A DNA stretch of 29,562 nucleotides from Clostridia bacterium. GTDB taxonomy: Bacteria > Bacillota > Clostridia > Oscillospirales > Acutalibacteraceae. The DNA is taken from the NCBI GenBank assembly GCA_900768075.1, contig CAAGBN010000058.1, positions 1 to 29,562 on the forward strand. Reading direction: 5' to 3'. Positions 6,244-14,521 of this stretch are shown one piece after another. Below the pieces are notes generated by a model that was not told where the DNA came from, ran no database searches, and saw only the letters and a program-made list of their open reading frames with translations. The position numbers and the translations under genes are program-made. The first letter of the stretch is position 1. The number at the start of each line of letters is the position of its first letter.

Positions 6244-8655
6244 ATGAAAAGTGTTACAAAAATAATTGGCGTGCTTTTATGTGCAGTGTTGTTGTTTACG
6301 GCAAACATTGTCGGTGTACAGGCCGCTGCAGTAAAGGTTTCTGCCACATCCAAACTCACAGCCACAGCTACAGCTGACACAGTCAAGCTTACATGGTCAA
6401 AGGTCAGCAAGGCTACAGGCTACAGAGTTTATAAAATCGTAGACGGTAAGCTTAAGACTATCAAAAAAAGTGTCAAGTCCAATAAGTATACTGTCGAAGA
6501 CCTGACTGCAGGTGAAACCTATAAGTTTGCTGTTACAACATACCGTACTCAAAACGGCAAAACCTATTGGAGCAGTAAGTATAAGTCTGTAACTATCAAA
6601 ACAAAAGCTATGAGCACTCCCAAGAAGCCCACAGCAACTTCAACTAAAAATACTGTTACACTTAAGTGGGCAGAGGTTCCCGGTGCTACAGGCTATAGAG
6701 TTTTTCAGTATAAAAACGGTGAGTGGGTTAAAATTAAAACTCTGAGTGCCGAAACCCTTAAGGTGTCTTCACTCAAAGAAAACAAGACCTATAAATTTAA
6801 AATCAGACCCTATGCTAAGACAACAAAGAAGACAGTCTGGGGTAATTTCTCACCGGTAGTCAGCATAAAGACTACCGATAAAACAAAGGCAAAGTTTACA
6901 ACTCCCGTTGCTGGTACCAATGAGATTACACTCTATTGGGGCAAAGTAGAAAATGCTACAGGATACAGAGTAAATATGCTCGTTGACGGCGAATGGGTTA
7001 AGGTTGCAGGCGGTATCAAAAAGACAAACTATAAGGTTACCAAGCTTGAAAGCAATACAGAATATACCTTTATGGTAAGAGCTTATAAAACCGTTAACGG
7101 TAAGACTCAGTGGTTTACCAAGAGTGATAACCTTAAGGTTACAACCAAGAAAGCTGCTTCAGATGTTGAGCCTACTACTAAGCCGAGTACTGAGCCGACA
7201 ACAAAGCCAAGTACAGACCCTACAACTAAGCCGAACACAGAGCATACAACACACACCGAGGTGATTGTGCCTGCAGTTAAAGCTACCTGCACAAGCACAG
7301 GCCTTACAGAGGGTAAGAAGTGTTCAGTTTGCAACTTGATTCTTGTTGCTCAGAATATAGTGCCTAAAACAGCGCACACCTACACTGAGACAATAACAAC
7401 TCAGGCTACCTGCAAAGCAGAGGGTGTAAAAACTTTCAAATGCTCCTGCGGTAACAAATATACTGAAAAAATTGCTAAGAAAGCACACACTATAGTGGCT
7501 GACGCTGCTGTAGAGCCTACCTGTGCAAAGGAAGGTCTTACTGCAGGTGAGCACTGCTCAGTATGTAATACAGTTACAGTTGCTCAGCAGACTGTTGCTA
7601 AAAAGCAGCATACAGTTGTTGATGTGCCCGCAGTTGAAGCAACATGCTCAAAGGCAGGTCTCACTGCAGGCAAGAGCTGTTCAGTTTGCGGCACAGCAAT
7701 AGTTGCTCAGCAGACTGTTGCAAAGAAAGAGCACACAATCGTAGTTGACCCTGCAGTTGAAGCTACTTGCTTAAAGACAGGTCTTACTGAGGGTAAGCAC
7801 TGCTCAGTTTGTAACACCGTTACAGTTGTTCAGCAGACTGTTTCTAAAAAAGTACATATTTTCCAGACTGATGCTGAGGTAGAAGCTACTTGTACAAGCA
7901 CAGGTCTTACTCAGGGTAAGAGCTGTTCACTTTGTGGATTTATTTCAATAGCTCAGAATGTAGTTCCTATGAAGAGTCATACTGATGCTAACAAGGACGG
8001 TAAGTGCGATGTTTGTAAGAATAATATAACAAGCACAGAACCTTCAACACCGCCTACAACTGAGCCCTCAACTCCTTCAACTCCGTCAAATCCTCCTGCA
8101 AGTGAAGAGGGACTTACAGCGTACAGAATTGCTAAGTACAAGACAATCTTAGATAAAGAAACCGTCTATTTCAAGATTTCAAGCAAGTATAGTGAAACCG
8201 AATTAATACCCGTTACATTTGCTCGTAAAAACGGCAATATGTATATGGCAACAACTGCCGAAGGCATTAATATGAAGGTTTACTATGAAAAGAAGACCAA
8301 CAAAATGCAGGCTTATGCTTATTTAGGTGTATGGTGGTACTATGACGTACCTGAAAATGAAATGGCTGATATGAATATGACCGAAATGCTTGAAGAAATC
8401 AGAATCAAAAATGTCGGTGATATATCTGTTTCAAGAACTACCTTTAACGGCAAATCCGTAATCAAAGAAAGCTTCTACGACAGCAAAACCGGTTACACGA
8501 TGAATTACTATTTTAACGGTGAAACAATGGTCGGCATCAAAAAGGAACATCCAAAAAAGGTTGATGAGGTTATATATATTGATGAGATAAGCAACACAGT
8601 TAATGATGATCTCTTCGATAAGCCGCTTATTGCACTTCCGTTAGGTTCTAATTGA
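6244..8655 (+). CDS. Secreted protein with three FN3 domains, Cys modules and a novel C-terminal domain
   Basis: This is an 803-residue exported protein. The start is ATG 6244, preceded by AAGGTGAAG; a longer frame from 6196 would start inside the promoter. The signal peptide is residues 1 to about 27 (ending near VGVQAAA). Three fibronectin type III domains follow at about 31-120, 124-213 and 216-303, each with a TVxLxW strand and a YKFxVxxY/YTFMVRAY strand. A Thr/Pro/Glu linker (about 304-335) leads to six modules of the pattern His...ATC...G...C-x-x-C (about 337-590) and a final DANKDGKCDVC unit, the same style as the neighbouring 1541-aa protein. After a second Pro/Thr/Ser linker, residues about 622-803 form a globular domain I do not recognise, rich in beta strands and aromatics (WWYYDVPENE, GYTMNYYFNG). 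It lacks the CxCGxxHY tail of its neighbour. Function unknown; a cell-surface location is likely. Confidence 0.88.
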   Translation: MKSVTKIIGVLLCAVLLFTANIVGVQAAAVKVSATSKLTATATADTVKLTWSKVSKATGYRVYKIVDGKLKTIKKSVKSNKYTVEDLTAGETYKFAVTTYRTQNGKTYWSSKYKSVTIKTKAMSTPKKPTATSTKNTVTLKWAEVPGATGYRVFQYKNGEWVKIKTLSAETLKVSSLKENKTYKFKIRPYAKTTKKTVWGNFSPVVSIKTTDKTKAKFTTPVAGTNEITLYWGKVENATGYRVNMLVDGEWVKVAGGIKKTNYKVTKLESNTEYTFMVRAYKTVNGKTQWFTKSDNLKVTTKKAASDVEPTTKPSTEPTTKPSTDPTTKPNTEHTTHTEVIVPAVKATCTSTGLTEGKKCSVCNLILVAQNIVPKTAHTYTETITTQATCKAEGVKTFKCSCGNKYTEKIAKKAHTIVADAAVEPTCAKEGLTAGEHCSVCNTVTVAQQTVAKKQHTVVDVPAVEATCSKAGLTAGKSCSVCGTAIVAQQTVAKKEHTIVVDPAVEATCLKTGLTEGKHCSVCNTVTVVQQTVSKKVHIFQTDAEVEATCTSTGLTQGKSCSLCGFISIAQNVVPMKSHTDANKDGKCDVCKNNITSTEPSTPPTTEPSTPSTPSNPPASEEGLTAYRIAKYKTILDKETVYFKISSKYSETELIPVTFARKNGNMYMATTAEGINMKVYYEKKTNKMQAYAYLGVWWYYDVPENEMADMNMTEMLEEIRIKNVGDISVSRTTFNGKSVIKESFYDSKTGYTMNYYFNGETMVGIKKEHPKKVDEVIYIDEISNTVNDDLFDKPLIALPLGSN

Positions 8656-8660
8656 ATTTA

Positions 8661-8690
8661 AGCAGCAGGTTTTATATCTGCTGCTTTTTA
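8661..8690 (+). terminator. Intrinsic terminator after the FN3/Cys-module gene
   Basis: AGCAGCAG (8661-8668) pairs with CTGCTGCT (8678-8685) around a 9-nt loop and is followed by TTTTTA. Confidence 0.85.
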
Positions 8691-8742
8691 TTTGATGTTA
8701 TAATACACAGCTAAATCTATATAAAAAACAGCAGATGACCCC

Positions 8743-8771
8743 TTGATTATTTTTTGTGTATTGGCTATAAT
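8743..8771 (+). promoter_or_regulatory. Sigma-A promoter of the M28 peptidase gene
   Basis: TTGATT (8743-8748), a 17-bp spacer and a perfect TATAAT (8766-8771). Because these boxes occupy the first codons of the longest open frame, translation must start downstream, at ATG 8803. Confidence 0.8.
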
Positions 8772-8802
8772 TAAATGGATAAAATTAAAAAGGAGAATTA
8801 AT

Positions 8803-10041
8803 ATGGAATATTTAAAAGACGCTGAAAACTTAAAATCCACAACAGTTGAATGTACAGATTTCGCTGTTAAAGGTATCACTAATATCTGTAATTCATTTGG
8901 TCCTCGTCCTTGTGGCAGCGACAGCGAAAAATACGCGCAGGAGCAGATGATGAAGGATGTAGAGCCTTTCTGTGATAGCGTAGTACGTGAAACCTTTAAG
9001 GTTAATCCAAAAGCCTTTATGTCATTTGTACCTCACGCTGGTGCTTGCCTTATGGGTGCTACTGCAATTAACCTTGCAACCGCTTTCGGCAAGGGCAGTA
9101 AGCTTAAGGCTCTCGGCTCAGCAGCTCTTATGGGCGGTGCTCTTTCAGGTATTGTAGGTGAGTTTCTCCTTTATAAGAAGATGTATGACCCTCTCTTCAA
9201 AGAGGAAACATCAGGTAACGTTATAGCTGTAAGAAAAGCTAAGGGCGAAACAAAGCGTAGAATCATTATTTCAGGTCACAGTGACTCAGCTCCCGAGTGG
9301 ACTTATACATATAAATTCGGCTCACACGGTGTTCTTGCAGTTGCAGGCTATGCAGTTGCAGGTCTCGGCTTCACGGCTGCAACAACAGCTGCTCTTCTTG
9401 CAGGCAAGAAGGCAAAGAAGATGGCTCTCGGACAGCTTGCATTCCTTCCTGCTTATGCAGGACTTTTCAAGTTTGTTGACCACAACAACTATGTTGACGG
9501 CGCAAACGATGACCTTACAGGATGTTATGTTTCAGCTGCTGTTATGAAGTACTTGAGTGATAACGATATCCGTTTTGAAAACACTGAGGTTGTTGCTATT
9601 ATGACCGGTGGTGAAGAGTGCGGTCTTCGTGGTGCCAAGGCTTATTTCGAGGCTCATCCCGAGCTTAAAAACGACGGTGTTGAAACAATATATGTTGCAC
9701 TTGATAACATCCGTGACGGCGACTTTATGATGATTTACGAAAAAGATATGACAGGTATGGTTAAGAACGATAAAGATGTATGTAACCTTCTTAAAAATGC
9801 CGGTCTCAAACAGGGCGAGGATATCCCTGTAGGTGCAATTCCTCTCGGCTCAACCGATGCTGCAGCGGCTTCACAGGCAGGCATCAAGGCGGCTTCACTT
9901 GTTGCTATGGATCCCGCTCCTGCAAGATATTATCATACCCGTCTTGACACAGCAGATATCCTTATTCCCGAGGTTATGGATAAGGTTCTCAATATTGTTC
10001 TTCAGGCTGTTTATGACTTTGATGAAAACGGAATTGGATAA
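8803..10041 (+). CDS. M28-family metallopeptidase with internal hydrophobic segments
   Basis: This 412-residue protein is predicted to be a zinc-dependent aminopeptidase-like enzyme of family M28. The start is ATG 8803 with AAAAGGAGA upstream. Zinc and catalytic residues are visible in the family order: GHSDS (H159, D161), NDD (D236/D237), GGEECG (E271, E272), a later Asp in ALDNI (D301) and the final His in YYHTRLDT (H378). There is no signal peptide. Instead there are four hydrophobic stretches, at about 73-95, 103-124, 176-200 and 207-224. The first two precede the catalytic core and the last two lie between H159/D161 and D236, an unusual position for M28. The enzyme is therefore probably membrane-bound with a cytoplasmic or membrane-facing active site (inference). 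The substrate is unknown. It has its own promoter and terminator. Confidence 0.88.
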   Translation: MEYLKDAENLKSTTVECTDFAVKGITNICNSFGPRPCGSDSEKYAQEQMMKDVEPFCDSVVRETFKVNPKAFMSFVPHAGACLMGATAINLATAFGKGSKLKALGSAALMGGALSGIVGEFLLYKKMYDPLFKEETSGNVIAVRKAKGETKRRIIISGHSDSAPEWTYTYKFGSHGVLAVAGYAVAGLGFTAATTAALLAGKKAKKMALGQLAFLPAYAGLFKFVDHNNYVDGANDDLTGCYVSAAVMKYLSDNDIRFENTEVVAIMTGGEECGLRGAKAYFEAHPELKNDGVETIYVALDNIRDGDFMMIYEKDMTGMVKNDKDVCNLLKNAGLKQGEDIPVGAIPLGSTDAAAASQAGIKAASLVAMDPAPARYYHTRLDTADILIPEVMDKVLNIVLQAVYDFDENGIG

Positions 10042-10049
10042 AGGTTTAA

Positions 10050-10073
10050 GGGCACCCAGGTGGGTGCCCTTTT
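10050..10073 (+). terminator. Intrinsic terminator after the M28 peptidase gene
   Basis: GGGCACCC (10050-10057) pairs with GGGTGCCC (10062-10069) around a 4-nt loop and is followed by TTTT. Confidence 0.9.
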
Positions 10074-10075
10074 CA

Positions 10076-10206
10076 GTCGGCGGTGCAGGGGAGGGCGGCG
10101 GCTCCGTTGCCGAACTCCGTTCGGCGCGATGACGCCCGTACGGGCGTCATCAGAAATCGCCCTTCAGGCGATTTCACGGAGCCGCCTGCCTACCTTTACT
10201 GCTGAC
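10076..10206. repeat. Cruciform structured repeat family 1, copy A
   Basis: A closing stem GGCGGCTCCG (10097-10106) with CGGAGCCGCC (10177-10186) encloses three hairpins: GCCGAAC/GTTCGGC (10109-10125), a perfect 24-nt palindrome (10128-10151) and GAAATCGCC/GGCGATTTC (10153-10175). Outside this, 10076-10089 pairs with 10193-10206 through ten Watson-Crick and three G-U pairs. Copy B at 27071-27173 has the same layout. G/C content is far above the surroundings. It lies in neither gene nor terminator. Confidence 0.85.
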
Positions 10207-10307
10207 TCAATCGCAATAGAGCAAACTCACAATTAACACACTGACCCTTGCGTTTGATATGCGGTTTCAGACTTAAACAACAGCATCTCCAAAATATGAC
10301 AAAACAA

Positions 10308-10335
10308 AAAGAGACAGGAAGGAACCTGTCTCTTT
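10308..10335 (+). terminator. Hairpin with A tract before and T-rich run after
   Basis: AAAGAGACAGG (10308-10318) pairs with CCTGTCTCTTT (10325-10335), loop AAGGAA, followed by CTTATATTTT. It looks like an intrinsic terminator and could insulate rpoB from upstream transcription. No gene lies between it and the preceding M28 terminator. Confidence 0.6.
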
Positions 10336-10440
10336 CTTATATTTTATTCGCATATCGAAATAAAATACCTCAAAGAATGAAAAAAAGCTATATTTTCTTC
10401 AAAAAAATGCCAAATAAAAGAAAAAATATCACAAAACCTC

Positions 10441-10470
10441 TTGACTTACTTGAGACTTCTGTGATAAACT
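10441..10470 (+). promoter_or_regulatory. Probable rpoB-rpoC promoter
   Basis: TTGACT (10441-10446), an 18-bp spacer and TAAACT (10465-10470). A perfect TATAAT follows at 10480-10485 but without a good -35. The leader to ATG 10615 is about 140 nt. Confidence 0.65.
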
Positions 10471-10614
10471 GATAGAACCTATAATGTGGTATTATGCCCG
10501 AGGCATCCTCTCACTAAAAGCATATTAGCACTTTATCGGAAAAATGTCAATACATTTTCGGAAAAAAACTGTGTCAGCAGTTACCAAATAAAAAAGATAT
10601 GGAGTGATAAGCCA

Positions 10615-13600
10615 ATGGTTAAAACGACCGATGTCAAGGTTGGTACCAAAACGAGAAAAAGCTACGGCAAGATTCAAGAAGTAATGCAGATGCCTAATCT
10701 CATTCAGGTACAAAAGGATTCTTATAAGTGGTTCCTGGAAAAGGGTCTTAAGGAAGCACTTAAGGACATGGCTGAAATTACCGACTACAGTGGCAACTTA
10801 GTTCTTACCTTTGTTGACTACCGTATGGACGACAAGCCAAAGTACAGCGTTAAGGAATGTAAAGAGAGAGAAGCAACATATGCAGCTCCTATGAGACTTA
10901 CTGCTCGCCTTTACAATAAAGAAACAGGCGAGGTTAAAGACAGTGAAGTTTATATGGGTGAGTTCCCTCTTATGACAGAGAGCGGTACTTTCATTATCAA
11001 CGGTGCTGAAAGAGCTATTGTTTCACAGCTTGTACGTTCACCCGGTGTATACTTCGGTATGACTCACAACGTTACAGGTAAGAAGCTTTATACTTCTACA
11101 ATTATTCCCGGCCGTGGTGCATGGCTTGAATATGAAACAGATCAGAACGATCTTTTCTATGTAAGAATTGATAAAAACAGAAAAATCCCCATCACTACTC
11201 TTATCCGTATTCTCGGCTGCTCAACAAATGCAGATATCCGTGAGTTCTTCGGTGCAGATGACAGAATCGAAGCAACTCTTGAAAAGGATAATACAAAGAA
11301 TGCAGAAGAAGCTCTTATCGAAATCTACAAGAAGCTTCGTCCCGGTGAGCCCCCCACACTTTCAAGTGCACAGACTCACATCGAGGGTATGTTCTTTGAC
11401 GAGAGAAGATACGACCTTTCAAGAGTAGGCCGTTATAAATATAATAAGAAGCTTGCGATTTCTGACAGAATCCGTGGCTTCAAACTTGCAGCACCTATTG
11501 TCAATGACCTTACAGGCGAAATCATCGCTGAAGAAGGCGAGGTTATGACAAAGCAGAGAGCTCTTGAAGTTGAGCAGGCAGGTGCAAAGATTGCTTATGT
11601 AAGCGTTGAAGGCAGAGAAGAACCCGTTAAGGTTATTTCAAACCATATGGTTGATTCTGTACCTTATTTTGCTGAGCTTGGTTATACCAAGGAAGAGCTT
11701 CTTGAAATCGGCATCAATGAGCACGTAAGATACACCGTACTCACAGAGCTTCTTTCAGAAGTTGCTGAAATGAGCAAAGAAGAAGGTCTTGCATATATCG
11801 AAAGCAAGGCTGACGAGCTTATCCCCAAAACAATTATCGTCGACGATATCTTAGCTTCAATCAACTACCTCAACTGTCTTGCTTGCGGTGTTGGTACTGC
11901 TGACGATATCGACCACCTCGGCAACCGTAGAATCAGAAGCGTAGGCGAACTTCTTCAGAACCAGTTCCGCGTAGGCTTCTCAAGAATGGAAAGAGTTATT
12001 AAGGAAAGAATGACCCTCCAGACCCAGGAGAGTGCAAAGGTTACTCCTCAGGCTCTTATCAATACAAGACCCGTAATCGCAGCTGTAAGAGAGTTCTTCG
12101 GTTCATCACCCCTTTCACAGTTCATGGATCAGAACAACCCCCTTGCAGAGCTTACACATAAGAGAAGACTCTCAGCTCTCGGCCCCGGCGGTCTTTCACG
12201 TGACCGTGCAGGCTTCGAAGTTCGAGACGTACATTACTCACACTATGGCCGTATGTGTCCCATCGAGACTCCTGAAGGTCCCAACATCGGTCTTATCTCA
12301 TATCTTGCTACATTCGCAAGAATCAATGAATACGGTTTCATTGAAGCTCCCTTCCGTCCTATTGATAAGGAAACAGGCGTAGTGCTTGAAACTTATGAAT
12401 ATATGACAGCTGATGTGGAAGATGAATTCACAGTAGTACAGGCTAATGAAAAGCTTGACGAAGAAAACAGATTCGTCAGAAAAAAGGTTAATGCACGTCA
12501 TCGTGATGAGTTCCTTGAAATCGACCCTGCAAGAGCCGATTATATGGACGTATCACCAAAGATGGTTGTATCAGTTGCTACTTCACTTATTCCCTTCCTT
12601 GAAAACGATGACGCTAACCGAGCTCTTATGGGTGCGAACATGCAGCGTCAGGCAGTACCCCTTCTTACCTGTGATTCACCCCGTGTCGGTACAGGTATGG
12701 AATACAAGGCAGCAACAGACTCAGGTGTTTGTGTACTCGCTAAGGCAGCAGGTACAGTAACATATGTAAGTGCCGACAAGGTTGAAGTTATGACCGACGA
12801 GGGCAGAGTTGACACCTATAACCTTATTAAGTTTATGCGCTCAAACCAGGGCACATGTATCAATCAGAAGCCTGTAGTTTCACTTGGTGAAAGAATTGAA
12901 AAGGATCAGGTTATTGCAGACGGTCCTGCTACAGATAACGGTGAGCTTTCACTCGGTAAGAATGCTCTTATCGGCTTTATGACCTGGGAAGGTTACAACT
13001 ACGAGGATGCCGTTCTTATTAACGAAAGACTCGTACGTGAAGACGTTTATACATCAATCCATATTGAAAAATACGAGCTCGAAGCAAGAGATACCAAGCT
13101 CGGACCCGAAGAAATCACAAACGATATTCCTAACGTTGGTGATGCTCTTAAGGATCTTGACGAAAGAGGTATCATCCGTGTAGGTGCTGAAGTTCACTCA
13201 GGCGATATCCTTGTTGGTAAGGTTACTCCCAAGGGTGAAACAGAGCTTACAGCAGAAGAGAGACTTCTTCGTGCTATCTTCGGCGAAAAGGCAAGAGAAG
13301 TTCGTGATACATCACTTCGTGTACCTCATGGTGAATATGGTATCGTAGTTAACGTTGAAGAGTTCACAAGAGAAAACTCAGACGAGCTTTCACCTGGTGT
13401 AAACAAGGTAGTTCGTTGCTATATCGCTCAGAAGCGTAAGATTCAGGTCGGCGATAAGATGGCTGGTCGTCACGGTAACAAGGGTGTCGTTTCACGCGTA
13501 CTTCCTCAGGAAGATATGCCCTTCCTTGAAGACGGTACTCCTCTTGATATCGTACTTAACCCCCTCGGCGTTCCCTCACGTATGAACATCGGTCAGGTTC

Positions 13601-14424
13601 TTGAAGTACACCTCGGCTTTGCTTGCCGTGAACTTGACTGGAAGATTATGACTCCCGTATTCGACGGTGCTCACGAAGAGGATATCAGAGAAGCTCTTAA
13701 AGAAGCAGGTCTCAACGAAAACGGTAAGTCAGTTCTTTATGACGGTCGTACAGGTGACCGTTTCGACGGTGATGTAACAGTCGGTGTTATGTACTACCTT
13801 AAGCTCCACCACCTTGTTGATGATAAGATGCACGCTCGTTCAACCGGTCCGTACTCACTCGTAACACAGCAGCCCCTCGGCGGTAAAGCTCAGTTCGGTG
13901 GTCAGCGTTTCGGTGAAATGGAAGTTTGGGCTCTCGAAGCTTACGGTGCAGCTTATACTCTTCAGGAAATTCTTACAGTTAAGTCAGACGACGTTGTTGG
14001 TCGTGTTAAGACATATGAAGCAATCGTAAACGGCGAAAACGTGCCTCAGGCAGGCGTACCCGAATCATTCAAGGTTCTTGTTAAGGAACTTCAGAGCTTG
14101 GGTCTCGATGTCAAGGTGCTCGACGGTGAAGGCGAAGAAATCGACCTTAAGCAGAATATCGACGGCGATGAAGGCGTATCAATCCACAGAAGACCCATTA
14201 TGGAAGATGAGCATCACGATGATGAAGATGATTCCATTGATCTTGATCTTGAACTCAGCGATGATGAGGATGACGATCTTGATCTTGATCTTGATATGGA
14301 TTTCGACGAGTCAGCCGACGATGAAGAAGCATTTGACTATGATGCATTCTTCAACGAAATGAATCCTACCATCAACGATGCAGGCTTCGGTAACGGCTTT
14401 GTTCCCGACGAAGACAATATGTAA
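10615..14424 (+). CDS. rpoB: RNA polymerase beta subunit RpoB
   Basis: RpoB forms the catalytic cleft of RNA polymerase with RpoC. The protein is 1269 residues from ATG 10615, which has GGAGTG 8 nt upstream. An upstream in-frame codon would add 43 non-homologous residues, so it is rejected. The rifampicin-binding cluster is intact: LSQFMDQNNPLAELTHKRRL, with Q502, D505, H515 and S520 at the positions equivalent to E. coli Q513, D516, H526 and S531, so this allele is predicted rifampicin-sensitive at those sites. Other hallmarks are IETPEGPNIGLI, GDKMAGRHGNKGV and GGKAQFGGQRFGEMEVWALEA split over the C-terminal half. Residues about 1196-1269 form a very acidic, low-complexity tail (runs such as DLDLDLDMDFDE) beyond the conserved core. 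It is followed 97 bp later by rpoC and probably cotranscribed with it. Confidence 0.98.
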   Translation: MVKTTDVKVGTKTRKSYGKIQEVMQMPNLIQVQKDSYKWFLEKGLKEALKDMAEITDYSGNLVLTFVDYRMDDKPKYSVKECKEREATYAAPMRLTARLYNKETGEVKDSEVYMGEFPLMTESGTFIINGAERAIVSQLVRSPGVYFGMTHNVTGKKLYTSTIIPGRGAWLEYETDQNDLFYVRIDKNRKIPITTLIRILGCSTNADIREFFGADDRIEATLEKDNTKNAEEALIEIYKKLRPGEPPTLSSAQTHIEGMFFDERRYDLSRVGRYKYNKKLAISDRIRGFKLAAPIVNDLTGEIIAEEGEVMTKQRALEVEQAGAKIAYVSVEGREEPVKVISNHMVDSVPYFAELGYTKEELLEIGINEHVRYTVLTELLSEVAEMSKEEGLAYIESKADELIPKTIIVDDILASINYLNCLACGVGTADDIDHLGNRRIRSVGELLQNQFRVGFSRMERVIKERMTLQTQESAKVTPQALINTRPVIAAVREFFGSSPLSQFMDQNNPLAELTHKRRLSALGPGGLSRDRAGFEVRDVHYSHYGRMCPIETPEGPNIGLISYLATFARINEYGFIEAPFRPIDKETGVVLETYEYMTADVEDEFTVVQANEKLDEENRFVRKKVNARHRDEFLEIDPARADYMDVSPKMVVSVATSLIPFLENDDANRALMGANMQRQAVPLLTCDSPRVGTGMEYKAATDSGVCVLAKAAGTVTYVSADKVEVMTDEGRVDTYNLIKFMRSNQGTCINQKPVVSLGERIEKDQVIADGPATDNGELSLGKNALIGFMTWEGYNYEDAVLINERLVREDVYTSIHIEKYELEARDTKLGPEEITNDIPNVGDALKDLDERGIIRVGAEVHSGDILVGKVTPKGETELTAEERLLRAIFGEKAREVRDTSLRVPHGEYGIVVNVEEFTRENSDELSPGVNKVVRCYIAQKRKIQVGDKMAGRHGNKGVVSRVLPQEDMPFLEDGTPLDIVLNPLGVPSRMNIGQVLEVHLGFACRELDWKIMTPVFDGAHEEDIREALKEAGLNENGKSVLYDGRTGDRFDGDVTVGVMYYLKLHHLVDDKMHARSTGPYSLVTQQPLGGKAQFGGQRFGEMEVWALEAYGAAYTLQEILTVKSDDVVGRVKTYEAIVNGENVPQAGVPESFKVLVKELQSLGLDVKVLDGEGEEIDLKQNIDGDEGVSIHRRPIMEDEHHDDEDDSIDLDLELSDDEDDDLDLDLDMDFDESADDEEAFDYDAFFNEMNPTINDAGFGNGFVPDEDNM

Positions 14425-14430
14425 TTAACA

Positions 14431-14467
14431 CTGTCAGGGTACCTGCTTCGGCAGAGTACCCGGGCAG
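14431..14467 (+). other. rpoB-rpoC intercistronic hairpin with UUCG tetraloop
   Basis: CTGC-TTCG-GCAG (14443-14454) is the apex. Below a one-base bulge, GGGTAC pairs with GTACCC (14437-14442/14456-14461), and CTGTC pairs with GGCAG-type bases at 14463-14467. C(UUCG)G is an exceptionally stable tetraloop. There is no T run, so it is probably an mRNA stability or processing element, not a terminator. Confidence 0.7.
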
Positions 14468-14521
14468 ACAATGTAAGATAATAATTCTATTAAATACAGG
14501 AAAGGGCTGACTTAATAATAT

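Larger units (their letters stand above)
10042..10614. other. Gene-free stretch before rpoB
   Basis: This interval holds the M28 terminator, a cruciform repeat of family 1, about 100 bp in which I see nothing, a strong hairpin at 10308-10335, and the rpoB promoter with a leader of roughly 140 nt. No ribosomal-protein gene lies here, although rplJ/rplL commonly precede rpoB. Confidence 0.8.

Noticed and set aside
8743..8802. TTG start giving a 432-aa M28 peptidase.
   Set aside because: The codons coincide with the -35 and -10 boxes; ATG 8803 has a strong RBS.
10499..10510. A 12-nt match between the rpoB leader and the middle hairpin of repeat copy B (27124-27135).
   Set aside because: Too short, without the rest of the structure; probably chance.
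10486..10614. Upstream start adding 43 residues to RpoB.
   Set aside because: The extra residues do not look like RpoB and the segment is the mRNA leader; ATG 10615 has a GGAG RBS and matches the family N terminus.
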